64,000 nt of DNA from Chryseobacterium oryctis (lineage in GTDB: Bacteria; Bacteroidota; Bacteroidia; Flavobacteriales; Weeksellaceae): assembly GCF_025971925.1 (NCBI RefSeq), contig NZ_JAPDHV010000003.1, positions 321,558-385,557 of the forward strand. The letters are read 5' to 3'. This document shows, piece by piece, positions 50,448 through 60,338 of the stretch (within the stretch, counting starts at the first letter, position 1; the number at the start of each line of letters is the position of its first letter). The notes under the pieces were generated by a model. It saw only the letters and a list, made by a program, of their open reading frames with translations. It did not search any database and was not told where the DNA came from. The position numbers and the translations under genes were made by a program.

Positions 50448-51095
50448 TTAAAATCTGTAACTTAAACTTAACCCCGATTTGGGAGGGACTATCCCGAAAT
50501 TATCCTGAATTACAGCAGGACTAAACGTAAGATCCGGATCCTTTCGCCCTTCGTAAAGATGGGCATCTACCACTGCATCTACAATATTAAGAATATAAAT
50601 CAGCCCTGTGATAGCTATGGCGTAATCTCTTTGCCTTTTTGCCCTGTCCTGAGCATTTCCTAAAGCAACTTTATCCAGCCAAGGATGAGTATCTACAAAC
50701 TCATCGGGAGTCCCGTTTAGCTTGGCAACGTAATAACCACGGTATTTCTTGTACTGTTTATCATTCCAAATGGCAATTCCTGCTCCTACACCTACAGCAC
50801 CCCATACGATAGGAATTTTCCAGTATTTTTTGTTATAATATTGCCCTAATCCGGGTAAAACAGCAGAATACAACCCTGCTTTCGTAGGATTAAGTTTTGT
50901 GATTTGGACCTTCTTCAAAGTCTTTGCATTTACCTTTTCAATATCCTGAACAATAGAAGCCTCAGATTTTACGGGTTTTTCCACAGAAATACTATCTTTC
51001 GGAAGGTGTTCTACCCGAATAGTATCATTAGGATTAACTTGTGAATAAGCAAGTGCGAAAAGACACAAGAAAAAAGTGAAAAGTAATTTCTTCAT
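50448..51095 (-). CDS. DUF5683 family membrane protein
   Basis: A 215-residue protein with a signal peptide (cut after AYSQ), PGLGQYYNKKYWKIP (a YtfE-like SPxxGQ motif of DUF5683), two membrane segments (about 94-111 and 160-178) and a C-terminal SLSYRF. DUF5683 is regularly beside parB in flavobacteria, and its job is not known. It is 14 bases from dapB and directly abuts parB. Confidence 0.9.
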   Translation of the reverse strand: MKKLLFTFFLCLFALAYSQVNPNDTIRVEHLPKDSISVEKPVKSEASIVQDIEKVNAKTLKKVQITKLNPTKAGLYSAVLPGLGQYYNKKYWKIPIVWGAVGVGAGIAIWNDKQYKKYRGYYVAKLNGTPDEFVDTHPWLDKVALGNAQDRAKRQRDYAIAITGLIYILNIVDAVVDAHLYEGRKDPDLTFSPAVIQDNFGIVPPKSGLSLSYRF

Positions 51096-51986
51096 TTATT
51101 TAATGTGAGATAAAATATATTCCAGCTCATCTTCATTTTTGAAGTCCAGAACTATTTTTCCTTTTTTACCGTTTGCAGATGTCTTAATTTCGACTTTTAC
51201 ATCTAAAATATCAGCAATAGTTTTCTGTGCTCTTTTATAATTATTAGAAAGCTCAGCTTTTGCTCTTTTTGCAGCCGTCGATTTTGGATTTTTTAATGCT
51301 GTTGCCGCTTGTTCAGACTGGCGAACATTCAGTTTCTCTTTGATAATTAAATCAAACAAAATCTGTTGATGTTCTTCATTTTCAAGACTGATAATAGCTC
51401 TACCATGTCCTGCTGAGATTTCTCCGCTACGAATAGCATTCTGAATATCAGGATTCAACCTTAATAATCTTATAGAGTTTGTAATCGTACTTCTATCCTT
51501 TCCTACTCTTTGACTAAGGTTTTCCTGTGTCAACCCAACCTCATCCATTAATCTTTGATAAGTCAATGCGATCTCAATTGCATCTAAATCTTCTCTTTGG
51601 ATATTTTCAACAAGAGCCATCTCAAGAAGCTCCTGATCATTTACCAAACGAATATAAGCAGGAATAGAAGTAAGACCTGCAATTTTACTTGCTCTGTAAC
51701 GTCTTTCTCCCGATATAATTTCGAATCTCTCGCCATCTTTTCTTAAAGTAATAGGTTGAATTACACCTAAACTTTCGATAGATTTAGCGAGTTCGTTTAA
51801 TGCTTTTTCGTCAAAATAAGTTCTTGGCTGAGTCGGGTTGGGATAAATATCTTCTATTGATACTTCAACGATATTTCCTACAAACTTATCCGCTCCTTCA
51901 TCAGTTGCAGAGTTGATCGTAGCTTTGGATTCAGCACTTAAAATTGCGCCTAAACCACGTCCCATTGCTCTTTTCTTATCCTTCAT
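51096..51986 (-). CDS. parB: ParB family chromosome partition protein
   Basis: A 296-residue protein. The ParB/Srx domain (IYPNPTQPRTYFDEKALNELA, then ISGERRYRASKIAG, the CTP-binding box) is followed by the helix-turn-helix (LSQRVGKDRSTITNSIRLLR) and a C-terminal dimer region. It loads at parS sites and spreads for chromosome segregation with ParA. I found no parS-like site in this window. Confidence 0.95.
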   Translation of the reverse strand: MKDKKRAMGRGLGAILSAESKATINSATDEGADKFVGNIVEVSIEDIYPNPTQPRTYFDEKALNELAKSIESLGVIQPITLRKDGERFEIISGERRYRASKIAGLTSIPAYIRLVNDQELLEMALVENIQREDLDAIEIALTYQRLMDEVGLTQENLSQRVGKDRSTITNSIRLLRLNPDIQNAIRSGEISAGHGRAIISLENEEHQQILFDLIIKEKLNVRQSEQAATALKNPKSTAAKRAKAELSNNYKRAQKTIADILDVKVEIKTSANGKKGKIVLDFKNEDELEYILSHIK

Positions 51987-52019
51987 ATGTATATTGTGAG
52001 CTTATAGCTGCAAGTTATT

Positions 52020-52793
52020 TTAATTTTTTACTAATTTTTCGTTTTTTAACAGAACTTCTTCCGCTAATTGAATATACTGAATTGCTCCTTTACTTTCAGC
52101 ATCATAATTCAGGATGCTTTCACCGAAACTCGGAGCTTCACTTAATCTTACATTTCTACTGATAATAGTCTCGAAAACCATTTCCGGGAAGTGAGCATTT
52201 ACCTCTTCTACCACCTGATTTGATAATCTTAATCTACTATCATACATTGTAAGAAGTAATCCTTCGATATCTAAATCTTTATTATGAATTTTCTGAACAT
52301 TTTTGATGGTGTTCAAAAGTTTTCCTAATCCTTCTAAGGCAAAATATTCGCACTGAATCGGAATAATCACAGAATCTGCTGCTGTAAGAGCATTTACAGT
52401 AATCAAACCTAAACTCGGAGCACAGTCGATAATAATATAATCATAATCATCTCTCACGCTTTTCAATGCTTTTTTCAGCATATATTCACGATCTTCTTTG
52501 TCTACCAACTCAATTTCGGCAGCAACTAGATCGATATGAGAAGGTACAATGTCTAAATTTGGTGTAGCGGTCTGCTTTATACAGCTTCTTGTATCTACAC
52601 TGTGTTCTAGCAAATTATAAGTAGAATACTGAACATCATCTACTCCTAAGCCTGATGTTGCATTTGCCTGAGGATCAGCATCTATGATTAGTATTTTCTT
52701 TTCCAATACTCCTAATGCTGCTGCAAGATTTACAGCTGTAGTAGTTTTACCTACTCCTCCTTTTTGATTAGCGATACCTATGATTTTTGCCAT
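52020..52793 (-). CDS. parA: ParA family ATPase
   Basis: A 257-residue protein starting at MAKIIGIANQ; the frame opens 7 codons earlier. It has the deviant Walker A KGGVGKTTT (about 10-18), and DYIIIDCAPSLGLITVNA (Walker B). It drives ParB-bound DNA apart on the nucleoid. It is 33 bases upstream of parB in one operon. TATTTTTG at 52819-52812 may be its promoter. Confidence 0.95.
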   Translation of the reverse strand: MAKIIGIANQKGGVGKTTTAVNLAAALGVLEKKILIIDADPQANATSGLGVDDVQYSTYNLLEHSVDTRSCIKQTATPNLDIVPSHIDLVAAEIELVDKEDREYMLKKALKSVRDDYDYIIIDCAPSLGLITVNALTAADSVIIPIQCEYFALEGLGKLLNTIKNVQKIHNKDLDIEGLLLTMYDSRLRLSNQVVEEVNAHFPEMVFETIISRNVRLSEAPSFGESILNYDAESKGAIQYIQLAEEVLLKNEKLVKN

Positions 52794-52903
52794 TATTAGA
52801 ACTTTAAGCCTCAAAAATACACATTTTTCCTTGCTCTAAATGAATCGATAAAACCTAAATAGAGTTAAAATATTGTTAATAAGCAATTTAACTATAAAAA
52901 AAA

Positions 52904-52934
52904 TTATCCACAAAAAATTACACTTTGTGGATAA
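52904..52934 (-). terminator. Terminator of the TonB gene, containing two DnaA-box sequences
   Basis: TTATCCACAAA pairs with TTTGTGGATAA, an 11-base perfect stem, and on the reverse strand a run TTTTTTTT follows, as in an intrinsic terminator for the gene at 52957. Each arm contains a perfect DnaA-box consensus TTATCCACA, in opposite orientation. Confidence 0.7.
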
Positions 52935-52956
52935 CTGTTCAGGATTAGTTTAATAA

Positions 52957-53796
52957 CTAATTATCAAACTTCATCGATATTGGAAATTTGAAATAACTTC
53001 TCACAGCCTGACCTTTCAATTTGGCAGGAACCCATTTCCCTCTAACTGTTTTAATTGTTCTTATGGCTTCATTATTAAAATCAGCATCTGCTCCATTCGC
53101 TTTAATTCCGGAAATTGTTCCGTCTTTTTCTACAACAAACGTTATTATTGTTTTTGCCATTTCACCAGTTCCGTCAAAAGATGAACTATCAAAATTATTA
53201 GTCACCTTATCTCTGAATGCATTTATCCCTCCGGGAAAACTTGCTTCTACATCTACAGATGTTACAATAGCATTAGGATCTGCAACTTTTTCAACAACAG
53301 GAGGCTGAACAGGCGGCGTAACAGTCGCAGGACCAACTGTAGGAGCCGTAGGCACATACACATTTGGTGGAGCTATTTCTCCATCAGAATTATTCTTAGT
53401 ACCAGCAACTGCACCCTCGATTTTTTCAACCACTTTTTCATGAATAACTTCAGCTTTTGGTTCAGGCAATCTTTCATCAACCGTTTTCACATTTGGAGCT
53501 GTGGTAGGTTTTACAATTTCAGGTTTTGGAGGAAGAACCTCTTCAGGAGGATCATTAGGGATAATATCAATTGGTCTATAAAATATATCATCTTTTATTA
53601 CTTTTTCACTAGATTTAAAAGAAGAAATAACAAATCCGCTAATAAAAACTGCCAATACTCCCATTCCTATAAAAAAGGATTTGGTTAAAATTCTATCCGA
53701 TTCTGTTCTTAAAACATAAGCTCCGTATTCTTTGTTTCGGTGCTCGAAAAGAACTTCATTAAAGCGAAATTCTTGATTTGATTGTAGGTGTTTCAT
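52957..53796 (-). CDS. Energy transducer TonB-like protein
   Basis: A 279-residue protein starting at MKHLQSNQEF; a GTG one codon upstream is the alternative. An N-terminal membrane helix (about 38-57) is followed by a Pro/Val/Lys-rich linker and a TonB C-terminal domain (about 190-279, SFPGGINAFRDKVTNN ... KTVRGKWVPAKLKGQAVRSY). TonB passes inner-membrane energy to outer-membrane transporters. The Bacteroidetes layout with EFR-type EHRNKEYGAYVLR before the helix is present. Confidence 0.92.
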   Translation of the reverse strand: MKHLQSNQEFRFNEVLFEHRNKEYGAYVLRTESDRILTKSFFIGMGVLAVFISGFVISSFKSSEKVIKDDIFYRPIDIIPNDPPEEVLPPKPEIVKPTTAPNVKTVDERLPEPKAEVIHEKVVEKIEGAVAGTKNNSDGEIAPPNVYVPTAPTVGPATVTPPVQPPVVEKVADPNAIVTSVDVEASFPGGINAFRDKVTNNFDSSSFDGTGEMAKTIITFVVEKDGTISGIKANGADADFNNEAIRTIKTVRGKWVPAKLKGQAVRSYFKFPISMKFDN

Positions 53797-54260
53797 CACT
53801 ATAAATATTTTAATCTGTTAAAAAAATACAATTATTAATTTTCACAATACTCATCGACAAGCACCATAACAAATTCAAAATATTTGCCAATTTTCAATCA
53901 AAAACTCAAAAATAAAGAAACAAATACATCAATTTATAAATCCAAAAATTCTATAAATTTTTAAATTATATATGAATTTATAAATCCATATGTTTTTCAG
54001 CAAATAAGTAAAAAGTATCCCCAAAAACAATAAACCACTGATTTACAATACAAAACAATTTCAACCAATCTATATATTTAAAAAAATTGATGAAAATTAA
54101 AAAATATCGTCAGATTTATAACAAAATTAAGGAATGACAATCGTGAGAGGATAGAAAATTCTATTGAAGTAGATTTTAACAACATAAAATTCTATTGTCA
54201 AATTTTATTTAATCTAATTTTTGGCATAAAAAAAAATCAACCTAAAAAAAATAATATGCC
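53797..54260. other. AT-rich intergenic region
   Basis: 464 bases without a gene. The sequence is above 75 percent A/T with several A-runs. I see no strong hairpin, no repeat and no confident promoter beyond what the two flanking genes need. Confidence 0.5.
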
Positions 54261-54297
54261 ATAAAAAAAAGCGACCATCTCAATAGATAATCGCTTT
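54261..54297 (-). terminator. Terminator of purA
   Basis: On the reverse strand AAAGCGA...TCGCTTT, extended by TATCT/AGAT pairs, is followed by TTTTTAT. It lies 22 bases after the purA stop. Confidence 0.8.
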
Positions 54298-54319
54298 GAA
54301 TTTTTATATTAATTAGTTA

Positions 54320-55606
54320 TTAAAATAACTCTTTTCTTATAATATTCTGACTTCTTTCAGGACCTACAGATACTAAGTAAACATTGATTCCTAAATAATT
54401 TTCAATGAACTCAATATATTTTTGCGCATTAGCAGGTAGTTCGTCATAACTTCTGGCTTTTGTAATATCTTCATTCCAACCCGGAAGTTCTTCGTAAATA
54501 GCTTCGTAATCGTACAATTTTGTCGTTGAAGAAGTGAAATAATCGATAATTTTTCCGTCTTCAGTTTTATATTTTGTAGCGATTTTCAATGTATCAATTC
54601 CTGTAAGAACGTCTAATTTTGTAATTACCAAATTATTGATACCGTTAATCATACAAGCGTGTTTCAAAGAAACAAGATCTAGCCAACCTGTTCTTCTTGG
54701 TCTACCTGTAGTTGCTCCGAATTCGTGGCCAACCTGTCTGATTTTCTCACCTAATTCGTTATCTAATTCTGAAGGAAAAGGTCCGTTTCCAACTCTTGTA
54801 CAATATGCTTTAGCAACACCAATAAGGTTTTGAAGCGCAGTCGGCGGAACACCAGCTCCTGTACAAACCCCTCCCGTAGACGGAGAAGATGAAGTAACGT
54901 AAGGATATGTTCCGAAATCGATATCCAACATCAAAGCCTGAGCTCCTTCAAATAAAACATTCTTTCCTTCGTGAATTGCCTCGTTTAGTTCTAATTCCGT
55001 ATCAACAATTCTGTCTTTCAATTGCTGACCGATTTCTAAAAATTCGTTGTAAATTTCTTCTACGTCTAACGTTGGTTTTCCGTAATATTTTTCAAAAAGA
55101 GAGTTTTTAACTTTTAAGTTTTTCTCAATTTTTTCTCTTAAAATTTCAGGATTCAGAAGATCTACCATTCTGATACCCACTCTTGCGATTTTATCTTCAT
55201 AGCAAGGTCCGATACCTTTTTTCGTTGTACCGATTTGAGTTCCTCCGTGTTCTTCTTCACGATAAGTATCCAAAAGAATGTGGTAAGGCATGATAACATG
55301 CGCTCTTCTGCTGATAAAAATGTGGTCTGTTCTTAGTCCTTTGCTTTCAATTTGGCTTACTTCTTTGATGAAAGATTTCGGGTTTACCACTACTCCGTTC
55401 GCAATGATACATTTCCCTTTGCACTGAAGAACTCCTGATGGAAGAAGGTGTAAAACGAATTTTTCTTCACCTACATAAACCGTGTGACCAGCGTTGTCCC
55501 CTCCTTGGAAACGTACAACGTAATCTGATTTTGCCGATAAAACATCCGTGATTTTTCCTTTACCTTCATCTCCATACTGAAGACCTACAACTACGTAAGT
55601 TGACAT
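54320..55606 (-). CDS. purA: Adenylosuccinate synthetase
   Basis: A 428-residue enzyme with QYGDEGKGKITDVLS near the start (GTP and IMP binding), GDNAGHTVY and the GPCYEDKIAR region. It joins aspartate to IMP with GTP in AMP synthesis. A clear promoter (TTTG-N20-TAATTTTG, 55664-55633) lies upstream. The length matches the family. Confidence 0.97.
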   Translation of the reverse strand: MSTYVVVGLQYGDEGKGKITDVLSAKSDYVVRFQGGDNAGHTVYVGEEKFVLHLLPSGVLQCKGKCIIANGVVVNPKSFIKEVSQIESKGLRTDHIFISRRAHVIMPYHILLDTYREEEHGGTQIGTTKKGIGPCYEDKIARVGIRMVDLLNPEILREKIEKNLKVKNSLFEKYYGKPTLDVEEIYNEFLEIGQQLKDRIVDTELELNEAIHEGKNVLFEGAQALMLDIDFGTYPYVTSSSPSTGGVCTGAGVPPTALQNLIGVAKAYCTRVGNGPFPSELDNELGEKIRQVGHEFGATTGRPRRTGWLDLVSLKHACMINGINNLVITKLDVLTGIDTLKIATKYKTEDGKIIDYFTSSTTKLYDYEAIYEELPGWNEDITKARSYDELPANAQKYIEFIENYLGINVYLVSVGPERSQNIIRKELF

Positions 55607-55632
55607 ATTTTACTTTTATTTTTAGATTCATG

Positions 55633-55664
55633 CAAAATTACTTTTAAAAAATTGGGTGAGCAAA
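55633..55664 (-). promoter_or_regulatory. purA promoter
   Basis: On the reverse strand TTTG (55664-55661), 20 bases, TAATTTTG (55640-55633). RNA would start near 55626, 20 bases before the start codon. Confidence 0.65.
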
Positions 55665-55780
55665 TTTGAGGGAGATTTTATTTTGGGTGGGATGGAAATT
55701 AACTTCGCTAAATTTTTTTCATTACAATTAATATGTATATTTGATATTGGAGACAGTTATTAAAATCAACTTCTAGTAAA

Positions 55781-57772
55781 ATGAACAATAGATTATTTAT
55801 ACATACAAATAATACAGAAAAAAGTGAAGACATTATAAATATGTTTGAGTCATATTTAAGTGAAGACAAAAAATCTCAGGTATACATGATAACTTCTCCT
55901 CTTGGAGAAAAATACAACTATGATTTCGAAGATAACGCTATAGTAGTTTTAATTCCTAAACATAAAATTGTCTTTTTAAATTTAACAGATAATAATACTG
56001 AATTTGATTATTACTGTGATGACTTCGTTGAAGATTTAAATTCAATTTCAGATAAATATAATTATAAAGAATATATTGGAAGGCCTCGTGATTGGAAAGA
56101 AAAAAATACAATTAGAGTAAACATAAATGAATTTAATACTATTGATGACTTTTTTAATTTATGTAGGATTGAAGATAAAAAACAACAAAGAGTAAGCGAT
56201 TTTTTAATATCACTTTTAATAGGAAGTATAAATGATATAAGTAAAATAGGCGCAGATGTTCCCCAAAGTTTACTAGAGAAAGTTAAAAAAAATATAATTC
56301 TTTTTGATGGAGATCAAACACGCTTCATTTATCAAGATTTTTCAAATAAAATAGTTACCATCCAAGGACTTTCTGGTACAGGAAAAACAGAATTACTTTT
56401 ACATAAACTAAAAGATCTGTATTCTAATGATGAAGACAGTAAAATTTTCTTTACCTGCCATAATATAGCATTAGCAAATACACTAAGAGAGCGCATTCCA
56501 GCATTCTTTAATTTTATGAAAGTTGAAAAGCAAATTGAATGGAATAAAAGACTATGGGTTAATAGAGCTTGGGGATCAAAAGGAGATATAAACTCTGGCT
56601 TATATAGCTATATTTGCAATTTTTACAATATCCCCTTTCTAAGGTATAGTCCTGTAACAAATTATACAAGAATTTTTTCCGAAGCATTAAAACATTTGGA
56701 GGTTATTGCAGATGATAATTTTGAATATGCATTTGATTATTTACTAATAGATGAACGTCAAGATTTTCCAGATGTCTTTTTTAAAGTTTGCGAAAAAATT
56801 ACAAAGAAAAAAGTTTTTGTTGCTGGTGATATCTTTCAAGATATTTTTGAATCTCTAAGTGGAAAAGTTTTAGATGTTGACGTAGTATTAAATAAATGCT
56901 ACCGTACAGATCCAAGAACTCTAATGTTTGCACATTCTGTAGGCTTAGGTCTTTTCGAATCAAAAAAATTAAATTGGTTTGATGATGAAGAATGGAAAGC
57001 ATTTGGATATATTTTAGAAAGAACCAATGAAAGAGAACTACATTTAACAAGAGAACCTTTAAGAAGGTTTGAAGATGTAGATTTGGGGGAATTTACAAGT
57101 GTTGACATTATTAGGTCTACCCATGTTGATACTGTTATTGATATTATCAAAGAATTAATCAAAAAAGACGAAAATATAGGACCAAATGACATATCAATAA
57201 TACTATTAGATGATGATAATTCAATTTACGCCTATATTGATACACTGGCAAGTAAAATAAATTCTGAATTTGGTTGGTTCATAAATAGAGGTCATGAAAA
57301 TAAAATTAAAATTGATAATGCATTATATATTTCCAATCCAAACAATGTAAAGGGGCTAGAGTTTCCTTTTGTAATATGTATCACAGCAGCCATAAAAAAA
57401 ACATACAAATATAGGAACATCCTTTATACAATGTTAACCAGATCCTTTATTAAATCTTATCTTTTATTAAACGACAAGCAAGATATAACAGTATTAGAGC
57501 AAGGTTTAAAAATAATAAACGAACAAAAATATATAAAAACAATTGAGCCTACAGAAACTGAAAAAAATGAAATTAAAAGTAAATTAATCGGTTTTTTGAA
57601 AAAACCTCAAATCTCTTATAGCGAATTTTTAAACGGAATTTTTGAAAAATTAAATATTTTTGAAGATGAAAAGAAGGATAAGATTAAAGATGCATTAGCA
57701 AATGCCTCAATTGAAAAATTCGACGAAGAAACAACTACTCAATTCATTAATACTATTAAAGATTTTTACTAG
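55781..57772 (+). CDS. UvrD-like superfamily I helicase with novel N terminus
   Basis: A 663-residue protein. The first 180 residues match nothing I recognise. The helicase motifs are Walker A GLSGTGKT (196-203), LLIDERQDFPD (Asp324-Glu325-x-x-Asp328), QDIF/VFVAGDIFQ, motif IV NKCYRTDPRTLMFAHS, motif V NNVKGLEFPFVICIT and motif VI RNILYTMLTRS. It has no PD-(D/E)XK motif. It is followed after 2 bases by an unknown protein gene on the same strand, an AT-rich pair inserted between purA and the ABC-F gene. A defence role like GajB of Gabija is possible, but no TOPRIM partner is present. Confidence 0.85.
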   Translation: MNNRLFIHTNNTEKSEDIINMFESYLSEDKKSQVYMITSPLGEKYNYDFEDNAIVVLIPKHKIVFLNLTDNNTEFDYYCDDFVEDLNSISDKYNYKEYIGRPRDWKEKNTIRVNINEFNTIDDFFNLCRIEDKKQQRVSDFLISLLIGSINDISKIGADVPQSLLEKVKKNIILFDGDQTRFIYQDFSNKIVTIQGLSGTGKTELLLHKLKDLYSNDEDSKIFFTCHNIALANTLRERIPAFFNFMKVEKQIEWNKRLWVNRAWGSKGDINSGLYSYICNFYNIPFLRYSPVTNYTRIFSEALKHLEVIADDNFEYAFDYLLIDERQDFPDVFFKVCEKITKKKVFVAGDIFQDIFESLSGKVLDVDVVLNKCYRTDPRTLMFAHSVGLGLFESKKLNWFDDEEWKAFGYILERTNERELHLTREPLRRFEDVDLGEFTSVDIIRSTHVDTVIDIIKELIKKDENIGPNDISIILLDDDNSIYAYIDTLASKINSEFGWFINRGHENKIKIDNALYISNPNNVKGLEFPFVICITAAIKKTYKYRNILYTMLTRSFIKSYLLLNDKQDITVLEQGLKIINEQKYIKTIEPTETEKNEIKSKLIGFLKKPQISYSEFLNGIFEKLNIFEDEKKDKIKDALANASIEKFDEETTTQFINTIKDFY

Positions 57773-57774
57773 CA

Positions 57775-58434
57775 ATGAAAAACTTCTGTTATAGTATTAA
57801 TACTGTTAATATTAATATATTTTTCCCTCATAATAGAATCAAAACAAAAAAACAAATCCTAAAAATTCTATTTGAAGCTACAAGAACAATGTTAATTAGT
57901 CAACCAATCGAAGATGTGAGTGATTGCTTTCATTTTAAAGTTATAATTGACAAAATGAGTCGTTTATTTTTTTTTAATGAAAAAAAATATTATAGTATAA
58001 ATTTTCCATTCACATACATTATAGATAATAATAAACCAAGTATAAGTTACAAAAACATTGTAGAAATTAATTCAAAAATAATTTCACAGTTGATCGAAAT
58101 ACTAAATGACACAAGATTTGATAGCGAATATAGTTTAGATTTCATTGAACCCATTTCTGAAATAGAATCAGAATATGAAAACAAACTATGGTTTCTTCTA
58201 AAAGAACTTCTAATGCTTGAAGATGGATATGTAAGATTTGACAATGATAAGGAATTATACATGAAAGCAAAAGAAGAAAATAAAGAACATACTCATCCAG
58301 AAAATCATTTAGATATATTTTATACTAATGGAAATACTTTCAAAATTGGTCTTGAAAGTATTTCCAGATATGATGAGTTTATAGATTTTTTTGATTTAAA
58401 AACCGATTGTAAGTATTTAAAAAATTTTCGCTAA
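57775..58434 (+). CDS. Unknown protein, partner of the helicase
   Basis: A 219-residue protein I do not recognise. The N-terminal half has a pattern of alternating hydrophobic strands (FCYSINTVNINIFFPHNRIK, then FHFKVIIDKMSRLFFFNEKK), the rest is helical with Glu/Lys-rich segments. No membrane helix or signal peptide is seen. It lies 2 bases after the helicase stop, so the pair is one transcription unit. The low GC of both genes relative to hpt and purA suggests transfer. It could be the effector or sensor of a two-gene defence system; this is a guess from context. Confidence 0.75.
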   Translation: MKNFCYSINTVNINIFFPHNRIKTKKQILKILFEATRTMLISQPIEDVSDCFHFKVIIDKMSRLFFFNEKKYYSINFPFTYIIDNNKPSISYKNIVEINSKIISQLIEILNDTRFDSEYSLDFIEPISEIESEYENKLWFLLKELLMLEDGYVRFDNDKELYMKAKEENKEHTHPENHLDIFYTNGNTFKIGLESISRYDEFIDFFDLKTDCKYLKNFR

Positions 58435-58445
58435 TTAATCATTTT

Positions 58446-60038
58446 TTAAATAAGTAAATTTATTTCACTACTCACCCCAATCTCCTCCAAAAACACCTCA
58501 TCATGCGAAATCACCACCAAAGTTCCATGGTAATCCTTAATAGAATTCGTAAGAATTTCCACATTTTGAAGGTCTAAATTATTGGTCGGTTCATCGAGTA
58601 TTATCATATCGGGAGCTTTATTACTGATGGAAAGTCCGCACAGTAGCAATCGCAGACGTTCTCCACCACTCAAAACATCACATTTCTTATCCCAGGTTTC
58701 CTTTCCGAATAAAAATCTTGACAATAAAGTTTTCACTTCAGATTCCTGCAACGCATTATCATTGAACTGTTGGACAAAATCATAAATTGTTGCATTTTTA
58801 TCAAGTAAAGAATATTCTTGATCAACGTAAATTGTTTGAAAATCAGCCCTCGAAATTTTTCCGACAGACGGCTGCAAGTCTCCTAACAAAAGTTTTATCA
58901 ATGTTGTTTTCCCCGAACCGTTCAAACCTTTAATCGAAATTCTGTCACCACTTCGGATTTCAAGATTTAGGTTTTCTTTCCAAAGATTTTCTTCAATGTA
59001 TTTGAAATTAATTTCCTCAGCCGAAATCAAAATTTTCCCAAAATGAAGGTCCGAATCATTAAAACTGACTTTCATCTGTTCATAATTTCTGACAGACGAA
59101 CGCAAATCTCTCAAATCACCAGAAATATCATGGATTTTCTCTGCATGGGCTGACTTTAATTTCGAAGCATTTTTCTCTGCATTATTCCGAAGCGTGTTCA
59201 TCATAATTTTTGCAACTCCGGATTTTTCCTGTTTTCCTTTTCCTCTTGCATCTAGCTTTTGTTTTCGTTCCAACGTTTCACGCTCCTTTTCCTTTGCTTT
59301 TTTCAGTGCTCGTTCTTTAGAATGAATATCATTTTGCAATGCTTCATTTTCAATTTCTTTTTGTTCGGCATAAAAATCATAATTTCCACCGTATGTTGAA
59401 ATTCCCTGATTACTCAATTCAAAAATTGTATCAACTAAATTCAGTAAAGTACGATCATGACTGACAACTACAACCGTTGAAGTTGTTTTCTTAATAAAAT
59501 CATACAATAAATTTTTCCCTTCCAAGTCAAGATGATTGGTTGGCTCGTCCAATAGAACAATCTCAGGTTGATTGATTTGAATTCCTGCGAGAAAAACCTT
59601 TGTTTTTTGTCCGCCGCTCAGGCTTTCCAATTTTTGATTTAATCCTAAATCATCCATTTTCCAGTATTGTAAAGCTGTTTGACAACGTTCTTTAATATCC
59701 CAATCATCATTCAGCATTTCAAAATAGGTTTCATCCACTTGCCCGTTCGTAATTTTTTGAAGCGCATCAAGTTTTTTATCTATTTTAAGGCATTCTGCTA
59801 CCGTCAAATTATTAAAATTCCCGAACATCTGCGGAACATAAAAAATATCACCCTGAATAGTAATATTTCCGGCCAAAGGTTCAATTTCATTGGTTATCAA
59901 TTTCAGTAAGGTAGATTTTCCCATACCATTACTTCCTACCAAAGCAGATTTGGTATGTGACGGTATCATTAAATTTATAGAATTAAAAAGCAGATTTCCC
60001 GCTGGAAATCCAAAAGATAAATTATGTAGAAAAAGCAT
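58446..60038 (-). CDS. ABC-F family ATP-binding protein
   Basis: A 530-residue protein with two ABC ATPase domains in tandem: Walker A GSNGMGKST and GLNGSGKTT, signatures LSGGQKTK and LSGGERLR, and Walker B ILLDEPTN and IILDEPTN. A charged linker of about 80 residues (ERALKKAKEKERETLERK, continued) joins them. There are no membrane parts, so it acts on ribosomes (translation or antibiotic protection) as ABC-F proteins do. It converges on the helicase pair. Confidence 0.93.
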   Translation of the reverse strand: MLFLHNLSFGFPAGNLLFNSINLMIPSHTKSALVGSNGMGKSTLLKLITNEIEPLAGNITIQGDIFYVPQMFGNFNNLTVAECLKIDKKLDALQKITNGQVDETYFEMLNDDWDIKERCQTALQYWKMDDLGLNQKLESLSGGQKTKVFLAGIQINQPEIVLLDEPTNHLDLEGKNLLYDFIKKTTSTVVVVSHDRTLLNLVDTIFELSNQGISTYGGNYDFYAEQKEIENEALQNDIHSKERALKKAKEKERETLERKQKLDARGKGKQEKSGVAKIMMNTLRNNAEKNASKLKSAHAEKIHDISGDLRDLRSSVRNYEQMKVSFNDSDLHFGKILISAEEINFKYIEENLWKENLNLEIRSGDRISIKGLNGSGKTTLIKLLLGDLQPSVGKISRADFQTIYVDQEYSLLDKNATIYDFVQQFNDNALQESEVKTLLSRFLFGKETWDKKCDVLSGGERLRLLLCGLSISNKAPDMIILDEPTNNLDLQNVEILTNSIKDYHGTLVVISHDEVFLEEIGVSSEINLLI

Positions 60039-60338
60039 GATTTCTTTCTTTAATTAAGGTTAAAACTGCAATAACTTTTCTGTTACTGTTATTTATATCT
60101 GAAAGAAACTATATTCTACATGTCTGTTATTTTGGGTTTTGTGAACAACAAAGATAGTGATTTCTAAATATTTCAAAATTAATAAGATTGTCATTCTACT
60201 CTTACTCTTTATTTCAGGTCAAGTCTTGGATTTAAACTAAGAAATAATTGTATATAAAACCACCCCATCAAAATTTCTTTGAATTTTTGCACCTCCAAAG
60301 AAGGAAAATTGTAACCTGAAATTTATTTAACTTATTAA

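Noticed and set aside
50448-52934. parS sites near parAB
   Set aside because: I looked for the TGTTNCACGTGAAACA type palindrome and found none in this window.
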